Source: Pseudoruegeria sp. HB172150
GTDB lineage: Bacteria; Pseudomonadota; Alphaproteobacteria; Rhodobacterales; Rhodobacteraceae
Assembly (NCBI RefSeq): GCF_013184805.1
Contig: NZ_JAATNG010000001.1
Location: 1,612,001-1,676,000 of the forward strand
Length of the DNA stretch: 64,000 nt
Reading direction: 5' to 3'
Shown: positions 16,552-24,246 of the stretch, piece after piece
How positions within the stretch are numbered: the stretch's first letter is position 1
How the letters are laid out: each line of letters starts with the position of its first letter
Made by a program: the position numbers and the translations under genes
The notes under the pieces: generated by a model
What the model saw: only the letters and a program-made list of their open reading frames with translations
What the model was told of the DNA's origin: nothing
Database searches by the model: none

Positions 16552-18527
16552 TCGAGAGCTTCATCGAGGGGCTGGCGCTCGTTGTCGCCTACCCGAACGT
16601 ATTGTACCTGCTGGCGGGGATTGCAGCCGGCCTCTGGCTTGGCGTCGTGCCGGGCCTCGGCGGTGTTACCGGCATGGTGGTTTTGCTGCCATTCACCTTC
16701 GGCATGGACCCGGCCGCCGCTCTGGCAATGCTGCTCGGCCTGTTCGCAGTCGTCAGTACCTCCGACACGGTTACCTCCGTGATGCTGGGTATACCGGGCA
16801 CCATCGCCAGTCAGGCGACGGTGATCGACGGCAACGCGCTGGCCAAGCGTGGCTTGCCGCAGACCGCCTTCGGAGCGGCCTTTGCCTGTTCGGCGTTCGG
16901 CGGAGTCCTCGGCGGCCTCGCGATGGCTGCCTCGCTGCCTATCGCGCTGTGGATCATCCTCGCTTTCGGCTCTCCCGAATTTTTCCTCCTGTCGCTGCTC
17001 GGTCTGCTGATGGTCGGCGCGGTCAGTGGCAACGCGGTTTCCAAGGGTGTTGGCGCCGCGGCGCTTGGCCTGCTGCTTTCACAGATGGGCTATCCCGTCG
17101 CCAGTTCCACGCCGCGCTACTGGTTCAACAACCCCGACCTCCTCGACGGCCTGCCGCTGGTACCAGTCGTCCTCGGCCTCTTTGGTCTGCCCGAGATGAT
17201 GGAACTTGCCGCCCGCGGCACGTCCATCGCCCATATCGAGGACAAGCGGGCCAAGAATGACAGCATCTTCAATGGCATCAAGCAGGCGATCAAGCACCGC
17301 TGGCTGGTGATCCGCTGTTCGCTGATGGGCGTTTACGTCGGCATGTTGCCGGGCATTGGTGCCTCGGTGGTGGACTGGCTGGCATACGGTCACGCCGTAC
17401 AAAGCGCGAAGGACAAATCGGAATTCGGCAAGGGCGACATCCGGGGCGTCATCGCGCCGGAATCCGCCAACAACGCCGTGCTCGGCGGCTCGCTGATCCC
17501 GACTGTCACCTTCGGCATCCCCGGCTCCGGCGGTATGGCGATCCTGCTCTCGGCTTTGACGATCCACGGCTTCACGCCCGGCCGCAACATGCTGTCGGAC
17601 AACCTCGATATCACCTTCTCGATGGTCTGGACGATCATCGTCGCCAACATCATCGGCGCGATCATCCTGATGATCTGGGGCCGCCAAGTCGCCAGGGCCG
17701 CCTTTGTCGACGGCGCCTTCATCGTCCCCGCCGTGATCATGTTCATCTTCATGGGCTCCTGGCTGTGGTCGCCCGGCATGTTCAGCTGGATCGTTCTTCT
17801 GGGCGTCGGTCTCGGTGGCTACCTGATGAAGATCGCCGGTTGGCCGCGACCGCCCTTCATCCTCGGCTTCGTGCTCGGTCCGATCATGGAAAATGCCATG
17901 TCGATCACCTACCAGAGTTACACACCGATGGAGGTCATCAGCCGGCCAACCGTCCTGATCCTGCTGTCGGTCGTGGCCGTAGTTTTCTACTTCGCCATCC
18001 GCACCACGCGGAAACGCCTGGCCGATTTCGACATCGAGATCACCACCGTTTCCCGTGCCAGCCTTTGGCTGTCGACCGGCATTGCAGCTCTGCTGTTCTT
18101 CGTCTTCGCCGTCGCGATCTGGATGGCGGTCGACTGGCACCCGCTGGCGCGCGTTTCGCCCATCGCGATCAGCGCCTTCGGCCTGATCCTTATGGTTTTT
18201 GTCCTCCTCGAAGACCGTACGCGGCAAAGGGAGTTCACCGCCGCCCGCAAGGCAGGCGACCCGTCAGCCGGCGGCACGCTTCGCGAGTTCTACGACAAGC
18301 ACAAACGCCAGATCGCCACCTTCCTCGGCTTCGCGGCTATGGCCATTGCCACGCCGTGGCTCGGCACCACCATCTCGATGGTTGGTTTCGCGGCGATTTT
18401 CGTCACGCTCAATGGCAAGTTTACCTGGCTTACCGTGGCGTTTTACACTGCAGGTGTATGGGCAGTTCTTTACGTCCTTTACGACCGCATCCTGCACACA
18501 CCGTTCGTCCCGCCGTTCTGGATGTGA
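16548..18527 (+). CDS. Fused TctA-TctB membrane protein of a tripartite tricarboxylate transporter
   Basis: A 659-residue membrane protein. Residues 1 to about 490 are TctA: many transmembrane helices, GVVPGLGG near residue 27, and the paired motif GMLPGIGASVVDW. After about residue 500 a tail with four further hydrophobic segments has the size and layout of TctB, which is normally a separate protein of about 150 residues. Together with TctC (6104) it would form a complete secondary transporter for a carboxylate. The start at 16548 overlaps a leader-peptide stop. An in-frame upstream start at 16395 would add a non-membrane extension and is rejected. Confidence 0.87.
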   Translation: MIESFIEGLALVVAYPNVLYLLAGIAAGLWLGVVPGLGGVTGMVVLLPFTFGMDPAAALAMLLGLFAVVSTSDTVTSVMLGIPGTIASQATVIDGNALAKRGLPQTAFGAAFACSAFGGVLGGLAMAASLPIALWIILAFGSPEFFLLSLLGLLMVGAVSGNAVSKGVGAAALGLLLSQMGYPVASSTPRYWFNNPDLLDGLPLVPVVLGLFGLPEMMELAARGTSIAHIEDKRAKNDSIFNGIKQAIKHRWLVIRCSLMGVYVGMLPGIGASVVDWLAYGHAVQSAKDKSEFGKGDIRGVIAPESANNAVLGGSLIPTVTFGIPGSGGMAILLSALTIHGFTPGRNMLSDNLDITFSMVWTIIVANIIGAIILMIWGRQVARAAFVDGAFIVPAVIMFIFMGSWLWSPGMFSWIVLLGVGLGGYLMKIAGWPRPPFILGFVLGPIMENAMSITYQSYTPMEVISRPTVLILLSVVAVVFYFAIRTTRKRLADFDIEITTVSRASLWLSTGIAALLFFVFAVAIWMAVDWHPLARVSPIAISAFGLILMVFVLLEDRTRQREFTAARKAGDPSAGGTLREFYDKHKRQIATFLGFAAMAIATPWLGTTISMVGFAAIFVTLNGKFTWLTVAFYTAGVWAVLYVLYDRILHTPFVPPFWM

Positions 18528-18546
18528 GCGACGGAAAGGAGGCAAG

Positions 18547-19632
18547 ATGACAGAGACAGACACGCTTGAACGACCGCTGACCAAGGTCCTCCCCGGCGCC
18601 ATCGACTGCGATATCCACCCGCGCAGCCCGAAGCTTGACGACCTGATGCCGCATCTCGATGCCTACTGGCGCGACATGCTGCCGGAACGCGATATCGACC
18701 GGCTGGAACTGACCACGATGCCGACATCCATCGGCTCCTGGGCGCTCCCCGGCGGCACCGACGGTGTGCAGGATGCCGCAAGCCTCGGCAAAAGCCTGCT
18801 TGACCCGACGGGGGTCAGCGCCGGCATCCTCAATCTCGTGAACGGGGTTCAGGCGCTTTACGATCCCTACATGTCCACCGCCATCTGCCAGGCGACCAAC
18901 CGCTGGCTCGCGTCCGACTGGCTCGACCGCGACCCGCGCCTGCGCGCCGGGCTCGTGATCCCCTTCCGTAATCCCGAAGCGGCGGCGGAGGAAATCAACC
19001 GCTACAGGGATGACAAGCGCTTCGTCCAGATCATTGCCCTCGCGATGGGAGAGGCGCCGCTTGGCCGCCGCGATTTCTGGCCGATCTACCGGGCCGCCGC
19101 CGAAGCCGGTTTCGCACTCAACATCCAGCCAGGTAGCATTTACCGTGCCTCTCCCACACAGTCCGGATACCTCTCGTCACTCGTCGAAGAGCAGGTGCAC
19201 CAGACCCAGGGCTTCGCCAGCCAGATCGCCAGCCTTCTGGCCGAAGGCGTCTTCACCGAATTCCCCGAAATGAAGACCGTGCTCGCCGGCTCCGGCGCGG
19301 GCTGGCTTTTTGGCCTCAGCTGGCGCATGGCCAAGGACTGGCGCGGCGCGAGGGTCGAGGTGCCTTGGATCAAGGACAGTCCCGACGACATCATCGCCCG
19401 TCAGGTCCGCATGACCATCCGCCCGCTCGACGCCCCGCCCGATCCCGCGGACGGCGCAGAGCTCATCGATTGCATCGGCTCGCCCGACATGCTGCTTTAT
19501 TCCAGCGACTACCCGCGTGCCCATCCTGATGCACCGGGCACATGGCCGGCAGAAATTCCCGCTGAATACGCCGCGCAAATCTGCAAGGCCAACGCCCTCG
19601 CGACCTATCCCCGACTGGAGGTGACGCCATGA
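18547..19632 (+). CDS. Amidohydrolase-family (ACMSD-type) metal-dependent hydrolase/decarboxylase, copy 1
   Basis: A 361-residue TIM-barrel protein of the amidohydrolase-2 family (ACMSD, gamma-resorcylate decarboxylase relatives). The first metal-motif region reads IDCDIHPRSP (about residues 20-29), so the family's usual His-x-His is replaced by Asp-x-His. A late SSDYPRAHPD segment supplies the usual C-terminal acidic ligand. The start has GAAAGGAGG upstream; a long in-frame extension into tctAB is rejected. It follows tctAB by 19 bases and overlaps a paralogue by four. Whether it hydrolyses a C-N or C-C bond or decarboxylates is not decidable. Confidence 0.85.
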   Translation: MTETDTLERPLTKVLPGAIDCDIHPRSPKLDDLMPHLDAYWRDMLPERDIDRLELTTMPTSIGSWALPGGTDGVQDAASLGKSLLDPTGVSAGILNLVNGVQALYDPYMSTAICQATNRWLASDWLDRDPRLRAGLVIPFRNPEAAAEEINRYRDDKRFVQIIALAMGEAPLGRRDFWPIYRAAAEAGFALNIQPGSIYRASPTQSGYLSSLVEEQVHQTQGFASQIASLLAEGVFTEFPEMKTVLAGSGAGWLFGLSWRMAKDWRGARVEVPWIKDSPDDIIARQVRMTIRPLDAPPDPADGAELIDCIGSPDMLLYSSDYPRAHPDAPGTWPAEIPAEYAAQICKANALATYPRLEVTP

Positions 19633-20735
19633 CCGACACCACGGAACTCGTCCGCGAACCGCAATCGAAGCCCGAACAGAAGCTCGGCCTTGTCGACTGC
19701 GATATCCATCCGGCCCTCTCGACGCCGGGAGAACTTGGCCCCTTCCTGCCGCTCCGCTGGCGCGAACACGTCCGCGAATTCGGCATGCGCTCGCCGAACC
19801 CGCTGATGGGCGCGCTGCCCTACGCGCGGATCGGCCACGGCATGCGGCGCGACAGCTATCCGCCCGAAGGCGGCCCGCCCGCATCGAGCCTCGCATTCAT
19901 GCAGGAACAGATCCTCGATCCGCTCAACATCGAATACGGCCTGCTTCACGCGCTGAATGCCGGGCCTTCGGTCATGAACCTCGAACTCGGCGCCGCCGTC
20001 TGCGCCGCGATGAACGACTGGCAGATCGACAAGTGGTGCTCCAAGGATGCCCGCCTCAAGGGCGGCATTTCGGTCCCGCAGGAGGATGCCGAAGCCTCGG
20101 TCAAGGAAATCGAACGCTGGACCGGCGACGACCGCTTCGTCCAGCTCGCTATCGTCCCGAAAAGCCTCGAACCCTTGGGCCGCAAACGCTACTGGCCGAT
20201 CTGGGAAGCGGCCGAGGCACACAGCCTGCCGGTCGGCATGCACTCCGCTGCCTACGGCACCCATGCGAATACCGGGGCAGGGTGGGCGTCCTTCTATTTC
20301 GAGGAACACTATTCCTTCGCCCACACCGCGCAGACGGCGCTGATCTCGATGATCTTCGAAGGCGTCTTCGAACGGTTCCCGAAGCTCAAGCTTGTCCTTG
20401 TCGAAGGTGGCTTCGCCTGGCTCGCACCGTTGATGTGGCGTATGGACCGCGAGTGGGAGCTGCGCAAGGGTGAGGTCCCGATGTGCAAGCGCAAGCCGTC
20501 GGATTACGTCCGCTCCAATGTCTGGCTGACGACTCAGCCGATGGAAGAACCGACCAAGGTCAAGAACATCGCCCATGTGCTGAAATGGCTCGGCCCTGAC
20601 AAGCTGATGTTCTCGACGGACTATCCTCACTGGGACTTCGACCACCCCGACCGCGTGTTCAAGGTTGGGCTCTCGCCCGAGGAAAAGCAGGGCATCCTGC
20701 GCGACAATGCAATCAGCGTATACGGCCTGAACTAA
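19629..20735 (+). CDS. Amidohydrolase-family (ACMSD-type) metal-dependent hydrolase/decarboxylase, copy 2
   Basis: A 368-residue paralogue of the preceding gene. It has the same VDCDIHPAL entry motif (about residues 17-25) and a FSTDYPHWDFDHPD segment near the C-terminus, typical of the family. The ATGA overlap means the two are made together. Fused or tandem pairs of this family can form heteromers or catalyse successive steps; which applies here is unknown. It is followed after 22 bases by a Rieske ferredoxin. Confidence 0.86.
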   Translation: MTDTTELVREPQSKPEQKLGLVDCDIHPALSTPGELGPFLPLRWREHVREFGMRSPNPLMGALPYARIGHGMRRDSYPPEGGPPASSLAFMQEQILDPLNIEYGLLHALNAGPSVMNLELGAAVCAAMNDWQIDKWCSKDARLKGGISVPQEDAEASVKEIERWTGDDRFVQLAIVPKSLEPLGRKRYWPIWEAAEAHSLPVGMHSAAYGTHANTGAGWASFYFEEHYSFAHTAQTALISMIFEGVFERFPKLKLVLVEGGFAWLAPLMWRMDREWELRKGEVPMCKRKPSDYVRSNVWLTTQPMEEPTKVKNIAHVLKWLGPDKLMFSTDYPHWDFDHPDRVFKVGLSPEEKQGILRDNAISVYGLN

Positions 20736-20757
20736 GACCGGGCAGGGAGGATACAGA

Positions 20758-21168
20758 ATGGGAAAACACGTGGTCTGCCGCGTCGACGAGATCGACATCA
20801 AGATGGGCAAGCTCGTCCATGTCGAGGGGCGCGACATTGCCGTCTTCAATCTGGGCGACCGCTTCGCCGCGGTCTCGAACAAATGCCCGCATGAAGGCGC
20901 CGACCTCTGTGCCGGAAAGGTCTTCGGCTTCCCCGAGGCGGACGGTCCGGGCTGCTACCGTGTCTCCGACCGACTGATGGTCCGCTGCCCCTGGCACGGC
21001 TGGGAATTCGACCTCGAAACCGGCCGCTCCTATGTCGATCCGAACCGGGTGCGCGTGAAACCCTTCGATGTATCGGTCTCCGACGGGGCAGGGCTGGCCG
21101 AAGGCCCTTACCAGGTCGAAACCTTCGAGGTCGAAACCGACGGCAAATACGTCATCGTCGAGGTCTAG
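20758..21168 (+). CDS. Rieske [2Fe-2S] ferredoxin
   Basis: A 136-residue soluble Rieske protein. The cluster ligands are Cys43 and His45 (KCPHEG) and Cys77 and His80 (CPWHGWEF). The 31 residues between the two ligand pairs are more than the usual 15-20. The extra segment contains GFPEADGPGCYR. Rieske ferredoxins carry electrons to ring-hydroxylating oxygenases, but no oxygenase is present in this window. The partner may be elsewhere in the genome, or the protein may serve the adjacent amidohydrolases. A GGGAGG site precedes the ATG. Confidence 0.9.
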   Translation: MGKHVVCRVDEIDIKMGKLVHVEGRDIAVFNLGDRFAAVSNKCPHEGADLCAGKVFGFPEADGPGCYRVSDRLMVRCPWHGWEFDLETGRSYVDPNRVRVKPFDVSVSDGAGLAEGPYQVETFEVETDGKYVIVEV

Positions 21169-21660
21169 GTGGCCGAGGTCGAGCCCGTCCGCCTGCCGCC
21201 GTTGCCGCTAACCGGCGGCTGCCAGTGCGGCGCGCTCCGCTACCGCATCACAGCGGCACCGGTGACCTGCTACGCCTGCCACTGCACACTGTGCCAGCGG
21301 CAGTCCGGCAGCGGCTTCGGTATGTCCCTGCAATGCCCGGACGACTCGGTGGAACTTGAAGGACCCAGCGCCTCGCTCGAATGGACTGGCGGTTCCGGCC
21401 GTCTGTCCCGGCACACATTCTGTCCTGCCTGCGGCGTCCGCGTAACCCATCAGATAGAGGGCAGCCCGGTCATCGTGATCAAGCCCGGCACGCTCGACGA
21501 CACCTCATGGCTGCGCCCGGCCGGCCATATCTTCACCGCGACGCGCCAGCCCTGGGTGCCGGAGCCATCCGCCACGACGCTCGTCTACGAAGACCGCCCC
21601 GACATGCCTGCGCTCCACGCCCATTGGAAACGAATGCTGGAAGCCGGGGCTGGCGCTTAG
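21169..21660 (+). CDS. GFA-family (glutathione-dependent formaldehyde-activating enzyme fold) protein
   Basis: A 163-residue zinc-binding Mss4-like protein. The ligand motif GGCQCGALRY is near residue 15, CHCTLCQRQSG follows, and a later FCPACGVRV supplies a further CxxC. Despite the family name, members are not all formaldehyde enzymes, so function is open. The GTG start directly follows the Rieske stop codon with no gap. Its end overlaps the convergent membrane-protein gene by four bases. Confidence 0.85.
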   Translation: MAEVEPVRLPPLPLTGGCQCGALRYRITAAPVTCYACHCTLCQRQSGSGFGMSLQCPDDSVELEGPSASLEWTGGSGRLSRHTFCPACGVRVTHQIEGSPVIVIKPGTLDDTSWLRPAGHIFTATRQPWVPEPSATTLVYEDRPDMPALHAHWKRMLEAGAGA

Positions 21661-21878
21661 GTAGACGCTTCCCCGCCGCGTCGTCCTGAAAAATAGGGCA
21701 GCACGAACATGTACACGCCCGTCGGTACCAGCACCGCAAGTGGCGCCAGCGGCAGGAAATAGATCCACTCGGCAGGCTCCAACCCAAACCCCAGTGCCGC
21801 GAAGATCCCCGCTACCACCAGCGTGAACAGCAGCGACACCCAGCGGTGGATCTGCCGTATCCAGCCATTTACGTTCAT
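21657..21878 (-). CDS. Small two-helix membrane protein
   Basis: A 73-residue protein with two clear hydrophobic helices (about residues 12-30 and 38-58). It begins MNVNGWIRQIHRWVSLLFTL. The IHRWVS segment resembles the first helix of PepSY or cytochrome-b561-like membrane proteins, but no haem-binding pair can be assigned. The function is not recognised. It is downstream of the SRPBCC and ArsR genes on the same strand. Confidence 0.65.
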   Translation of the reverse strand: MNVNGWIRQIHRWVSLLFTLVVAGIFAALGFGLEPAEWIYFLPLAPLAVLVPTGVYMFVLPYFSGRRGGEAST

Positions 21879-21921
21879 CCCTGCCTCCCGTTGACGACCG
21901 GCATCAGAACCTGACAGCCAC

Positions 21922-22332
21922 TTAATTCATCTTCTCCAGCACTTTCTCCAGACCGTCGAAGAAACGTGGCCAGCCCTGCTGCGCGCCCTCGTAGAACTGC
22001 GGCTGGTTGGCCTGGAACCCGGTCTGCTCCATCCGCAGCCGCGTTCCCGTCTCCGTGGGCGTCAGCGTCCAGGTGACGACGCTCTTCAGGCTGTAGGCAT
22101 CCCAGCTGTAGGCGAGCGTCCTGTTCGGCTCCACGGCGGTTACCTCGCAGGTGATCTTGCCCCAGTCCGCCTTCAGCTCGAACTGATGCCCGACTTCCGG
22201 CATGAACTCGTTCTTCATCAGCCATTCCTCGATCAGGTGCGGTTGCGTCAGCGCACGCCAGATCTTTTCCGGCGGATGCGCAACTTCGCGCTCCACGATG
22301 ACAGAGCGGGTTTCGGTCGCGGTATCCGTCAT
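21922..22332 (-). CDS. SRPBCC (AHSA1-like) domain protein
   Basis: A 136-residue START-fold protein of the AHSA1/Aha1-like group. It opens with VEREVAHPPEKIWRALTQPH, the typical first strand and helix, and a later W-T-L-T-P-T-E-T-G-T segment also fits the family. Genes of this type are often coupled to an ArsR regulator, as here (ATGA overlap). Members bind small hydrophobic ligands; a specific role is unknown. Confidence 0.86.
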   Translation of the reverse strand: MTDTATETRSVIVEREVAHPPEKIWRALTQPHLIEEWLMKNEFMPEVGHQFELKADWGKITCEVTAVEPNRTLAYSWDAYSLKSVVTWTLTPTETGTRLRMEQTGFQANQPQFYEGAQQGWPRFFDGLEKVLEKMN

Positions 22333-22652
22333 TGGTCCATCCTCTTGAGCAGGTCTTCCAGGTCGTTGAACCGATCTTCCCAGAAGCCGGCCATCTGCTG
22401 AGTCCAGTCCAGCAGTGGCGCCAGAGCGCCGGGCAGGGCGGTGTAGTGGGTCTGCCGGCCCTCTTGTCGGTCGCGCACCAGCCCGGCCTGTTTCAGCACG
22501 GCCAGATGTTTGGAAACCGCTGGCTGCGACACGCCGGCTCCGGCAGTCAGCGTTGCAACCGTCAGTTCCCCGTCGCGGCAGAGCCGTTCGAACAGAGCCC
22601 GGCGCGTCGGGTCGGCGAGGGACTTGAAAATCAGGTCCTGGGCAGTTGGCAT
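22329..22652 (-). CDS. ArsR-family transcriptional regulator
   Basis: A 107-residue winged-helix regulator beginning MPTAQDLIFKSLADPTRRAL. The recognition helix is GVSQPAVSKHLAVLKQAGLV. It lacks the CxC metal site of ArsR/SmtB metal sensors and belongs to the non-metal group coupled with SRPBCC proteins. The ATG at 22652 is preferred over a TTG one codon earlier. It probably represses its own operon through the inverted repeat at 22686-22703. Confidence 0.88.
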   Translation of the reverse strand: MPTAQDLIFKSLADPTRRALFERLCRDGELTVATLTAGAGVSQPAVSKHLAVLKQAGLVRDRQEGRQTHYTALPGALAPLLDWTQQMAGFWEDRFNDLEDLLKRMDQ

Positions 22653-22685
22653 CAATTCATAACCCGATAGTTCTCACTTCAGACC

Positions 22686-22703
22686 CATAACCAGATGATT
22701 ATG
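22686..22703. promoter_or_regulatory. Candidate ArsR operator
   Basis: CATAA (22686-22690) and TTATG (22699-22703) form an inverted repeat with an 8-base spacer, 34 bases upstream of the ArsR start. The AT-rich dyad suits ArsR-type operators. Position and symmetry are the only support. Confidence 0.4.
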
Positions 22704-22825
22704 ATTTCGTCAACCCCGATCCACCTTGGAAAAACGCTACTGGCCTCTCACCGCCAAACACGCCTTGGCGCGTGCCAGTGTCATCGTTAGTAATGGGACA
22801 CATTAACTTTTCCTGGGAGGGATAA

Positions 22826-23785
22826 ATGAAGCTTCAGAAAACCTTGGCCGCCCTGGCGATACTCGCCGCAACGCCCGTAATGGCGCAGCAGCAGCTCTCG
22901 ATCGCCACCGGCGGCACCGGCGGTGTCTATTACCCGATGGGTGGTGGCCTGGCAGAAGTCATCAACAATCACGTCGAAGGCTACGCCGCGACCGCCGAAG
23001 TCACCGGCGCCTCGGTCGAGAACATGGGCCTCATCGCTACAGGCGACGCCGACCTCGGCATCGGCCTTGCCGATACGGTCCAGCAGGCTCAAACCGGCAC
23101 CGGCCGCTTCGAGGGCCAGCAGCTCGAAATGATCCGCGGTCTGGCCTCGCTCTACGCGAACATGGTGCAGATCGTGACACTCGAAGGCAGCGGCATCAGC
23201 TCGCTCTCGGACCTGTCCGGCAAACGCGTTTCCATCGGCGCGCCCGGTTCCGGCACCGAAGTGAACGCAGAGGCGATCCTGACGGCGAACGGCATCAGCT
23301 ATGACGACATCGACGAACAGCGTCTGAACTTCAACGAAACCGCCGACGCCCTCGCCAACGGTGATATCGACGCCGGATTCTGGAGCGTGGGCGCTCCGAC
23401 TTCGTCGATCCTCAACCTCGCCACGACGAATGACATCGTCATCATCGAGCTGACCGCCGATGAAATCGCCGCCTCCCGCGAAGCGACTCCAATCTTCGCC
23501 GAGACCACTCTGGCCGGTGGCACCTACGAAGGCGTGGACGACGACATAGCAGTTCTCGGCGTGCCGAACGTGCTGGCCGTGTCCTCCGAGATGTCGGACG
23601 ATCTCGCCTACGCGATCACGAAGGCGATGTTCGAGAATATCGACGAGCTGAAGGCGGTGCACCCGGCCGCGAACGAGACCACGATCGAGTTCACGATGGG
23701 CGCGACGCCGATCCCGCTGCATCCGGGCGCGATCCGCTATTACGAGGAAGCGGGCGCCACGATCCCGGACAATCTGCGTCCATGA
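22826..23785 (+). CDS. TAXI-family TRAP transporter solute receptor
   Basis: Periplasmic binding protein of the TAXI type, 319 residues. The signal peptide ends near PVMAQ. The mature protein begins QLSIATGGTGGVYYPMGGG, which is diagnostic of TAXI receptors. Preceded by TGGGAGGG. It overlaps the DUF1850 gene by four bases and is two genes away from a fused TRAP permease, forming a complete TRAP-TAXI system independent of the DctPQM set at the left edge. The ligand is not known; characterised relatives bind glutamate or other carboxylates. Confidence 0.93.
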   Translation: MKLQKTLAALAILAATPVMAQQQLSIATGGTGGVYYPMGGGLAEVINNHVEGYAATAEVTGASVENMGLIATGDADLGIGLADTVQQAQTGTGRFEGQQLEMIRGLASLYANMVQIVTLEGSGISSLSDLSGKRVSIGAPGSGTEVNAEAILTANGISYDDIDEQRLNFNETADALANGDIDAGFWSVGAPTSSILNLATTNDIVIIELTADEIAASREATPIFAETTLAGGTYEGVDDDIAVLGVPNVLAVSSEMSDDLAYAITKAMFENIDELKAVHPAANETTIEFTMGATPIPLHPGAIRYYEEAGATIPDNLRP

Positions 23786-24246
23786 CCTGCAAGATCGGAG
23801 GAGGGCTGCTTGCCCTCCTCCTCGCGACTGCCGCGCAGGCCGGCACGCTGACGGCGACCGTTGTCGGCGACGGCACCGAAATAGCGCGGATCGAAATGCC
23901 CGAGGGGGAGGGCTGGTGCATCCTGTGGCACCATTCGGTGAAAGGTTTCGAAGTGTCTGACTGTTACGAGAACCGCGACGGGCGGATGGTACTGGTGCGC
24001 TCGCACCTTCCCGATTTCGCGGCGGGACTGGATCACATCCCGGGCCGTGGGCGGCAAGTCTCCGACGGGCAGGGCGGTTACTGGATCGAGGATCTGGACG
24101 AGCCGGTGCCGGGCGACGCCTACATCCTGCGGCCCGGCCTCGGTTTCGTGAACCACCGGATCAAGGCGGGGGAGCAAGAAGTCTCGCTATCGGCACAGGC
24201 GCCGCATGCCCGCGTGCGTATCGCGCTGACCGGGGACGGTTCCTGA
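23782..24246 (+). CDS. DUF1850 protein, TRAP-TAXI accessory
   Basis: A 154-residue exported protein with a signal peptide (GLLALLLATAAQAG). It contains the IEMPEGEGWCILWHHSVKG stretch, consistent with DUF1850 (beta-rich, often with a WxHSV motif). Such genes lie between TAXI receptor and fused permease genes in many proteobacteria. The biochemical role is not established. It overlaps both neighbours (ATGA upstream, TGATG downstream), so it is made with the transporter. Confidence 0.82.
   Translation: MTCKIGGGLLALLLATAAQAGTLTATVVGDGTEIARIEMPEGEGWCILWHHSVKGFEVSDCYENRDGRMVLVRSHLPDFAAGLDHIPGRGRQVSDGQGGYWIEDLDEPVPGDAYILRPGLGFVNHRIKAGEQEVSLSAQAPHARVRIALTGDGS

Noticed and set aside
20714-20723. GTATAC core near the end of the second amidohydrolase gene as another operator
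   Set aside because: It lies within coding sequence, the flanks do not match the palindrome, and the core alone is too short to be meaningful.
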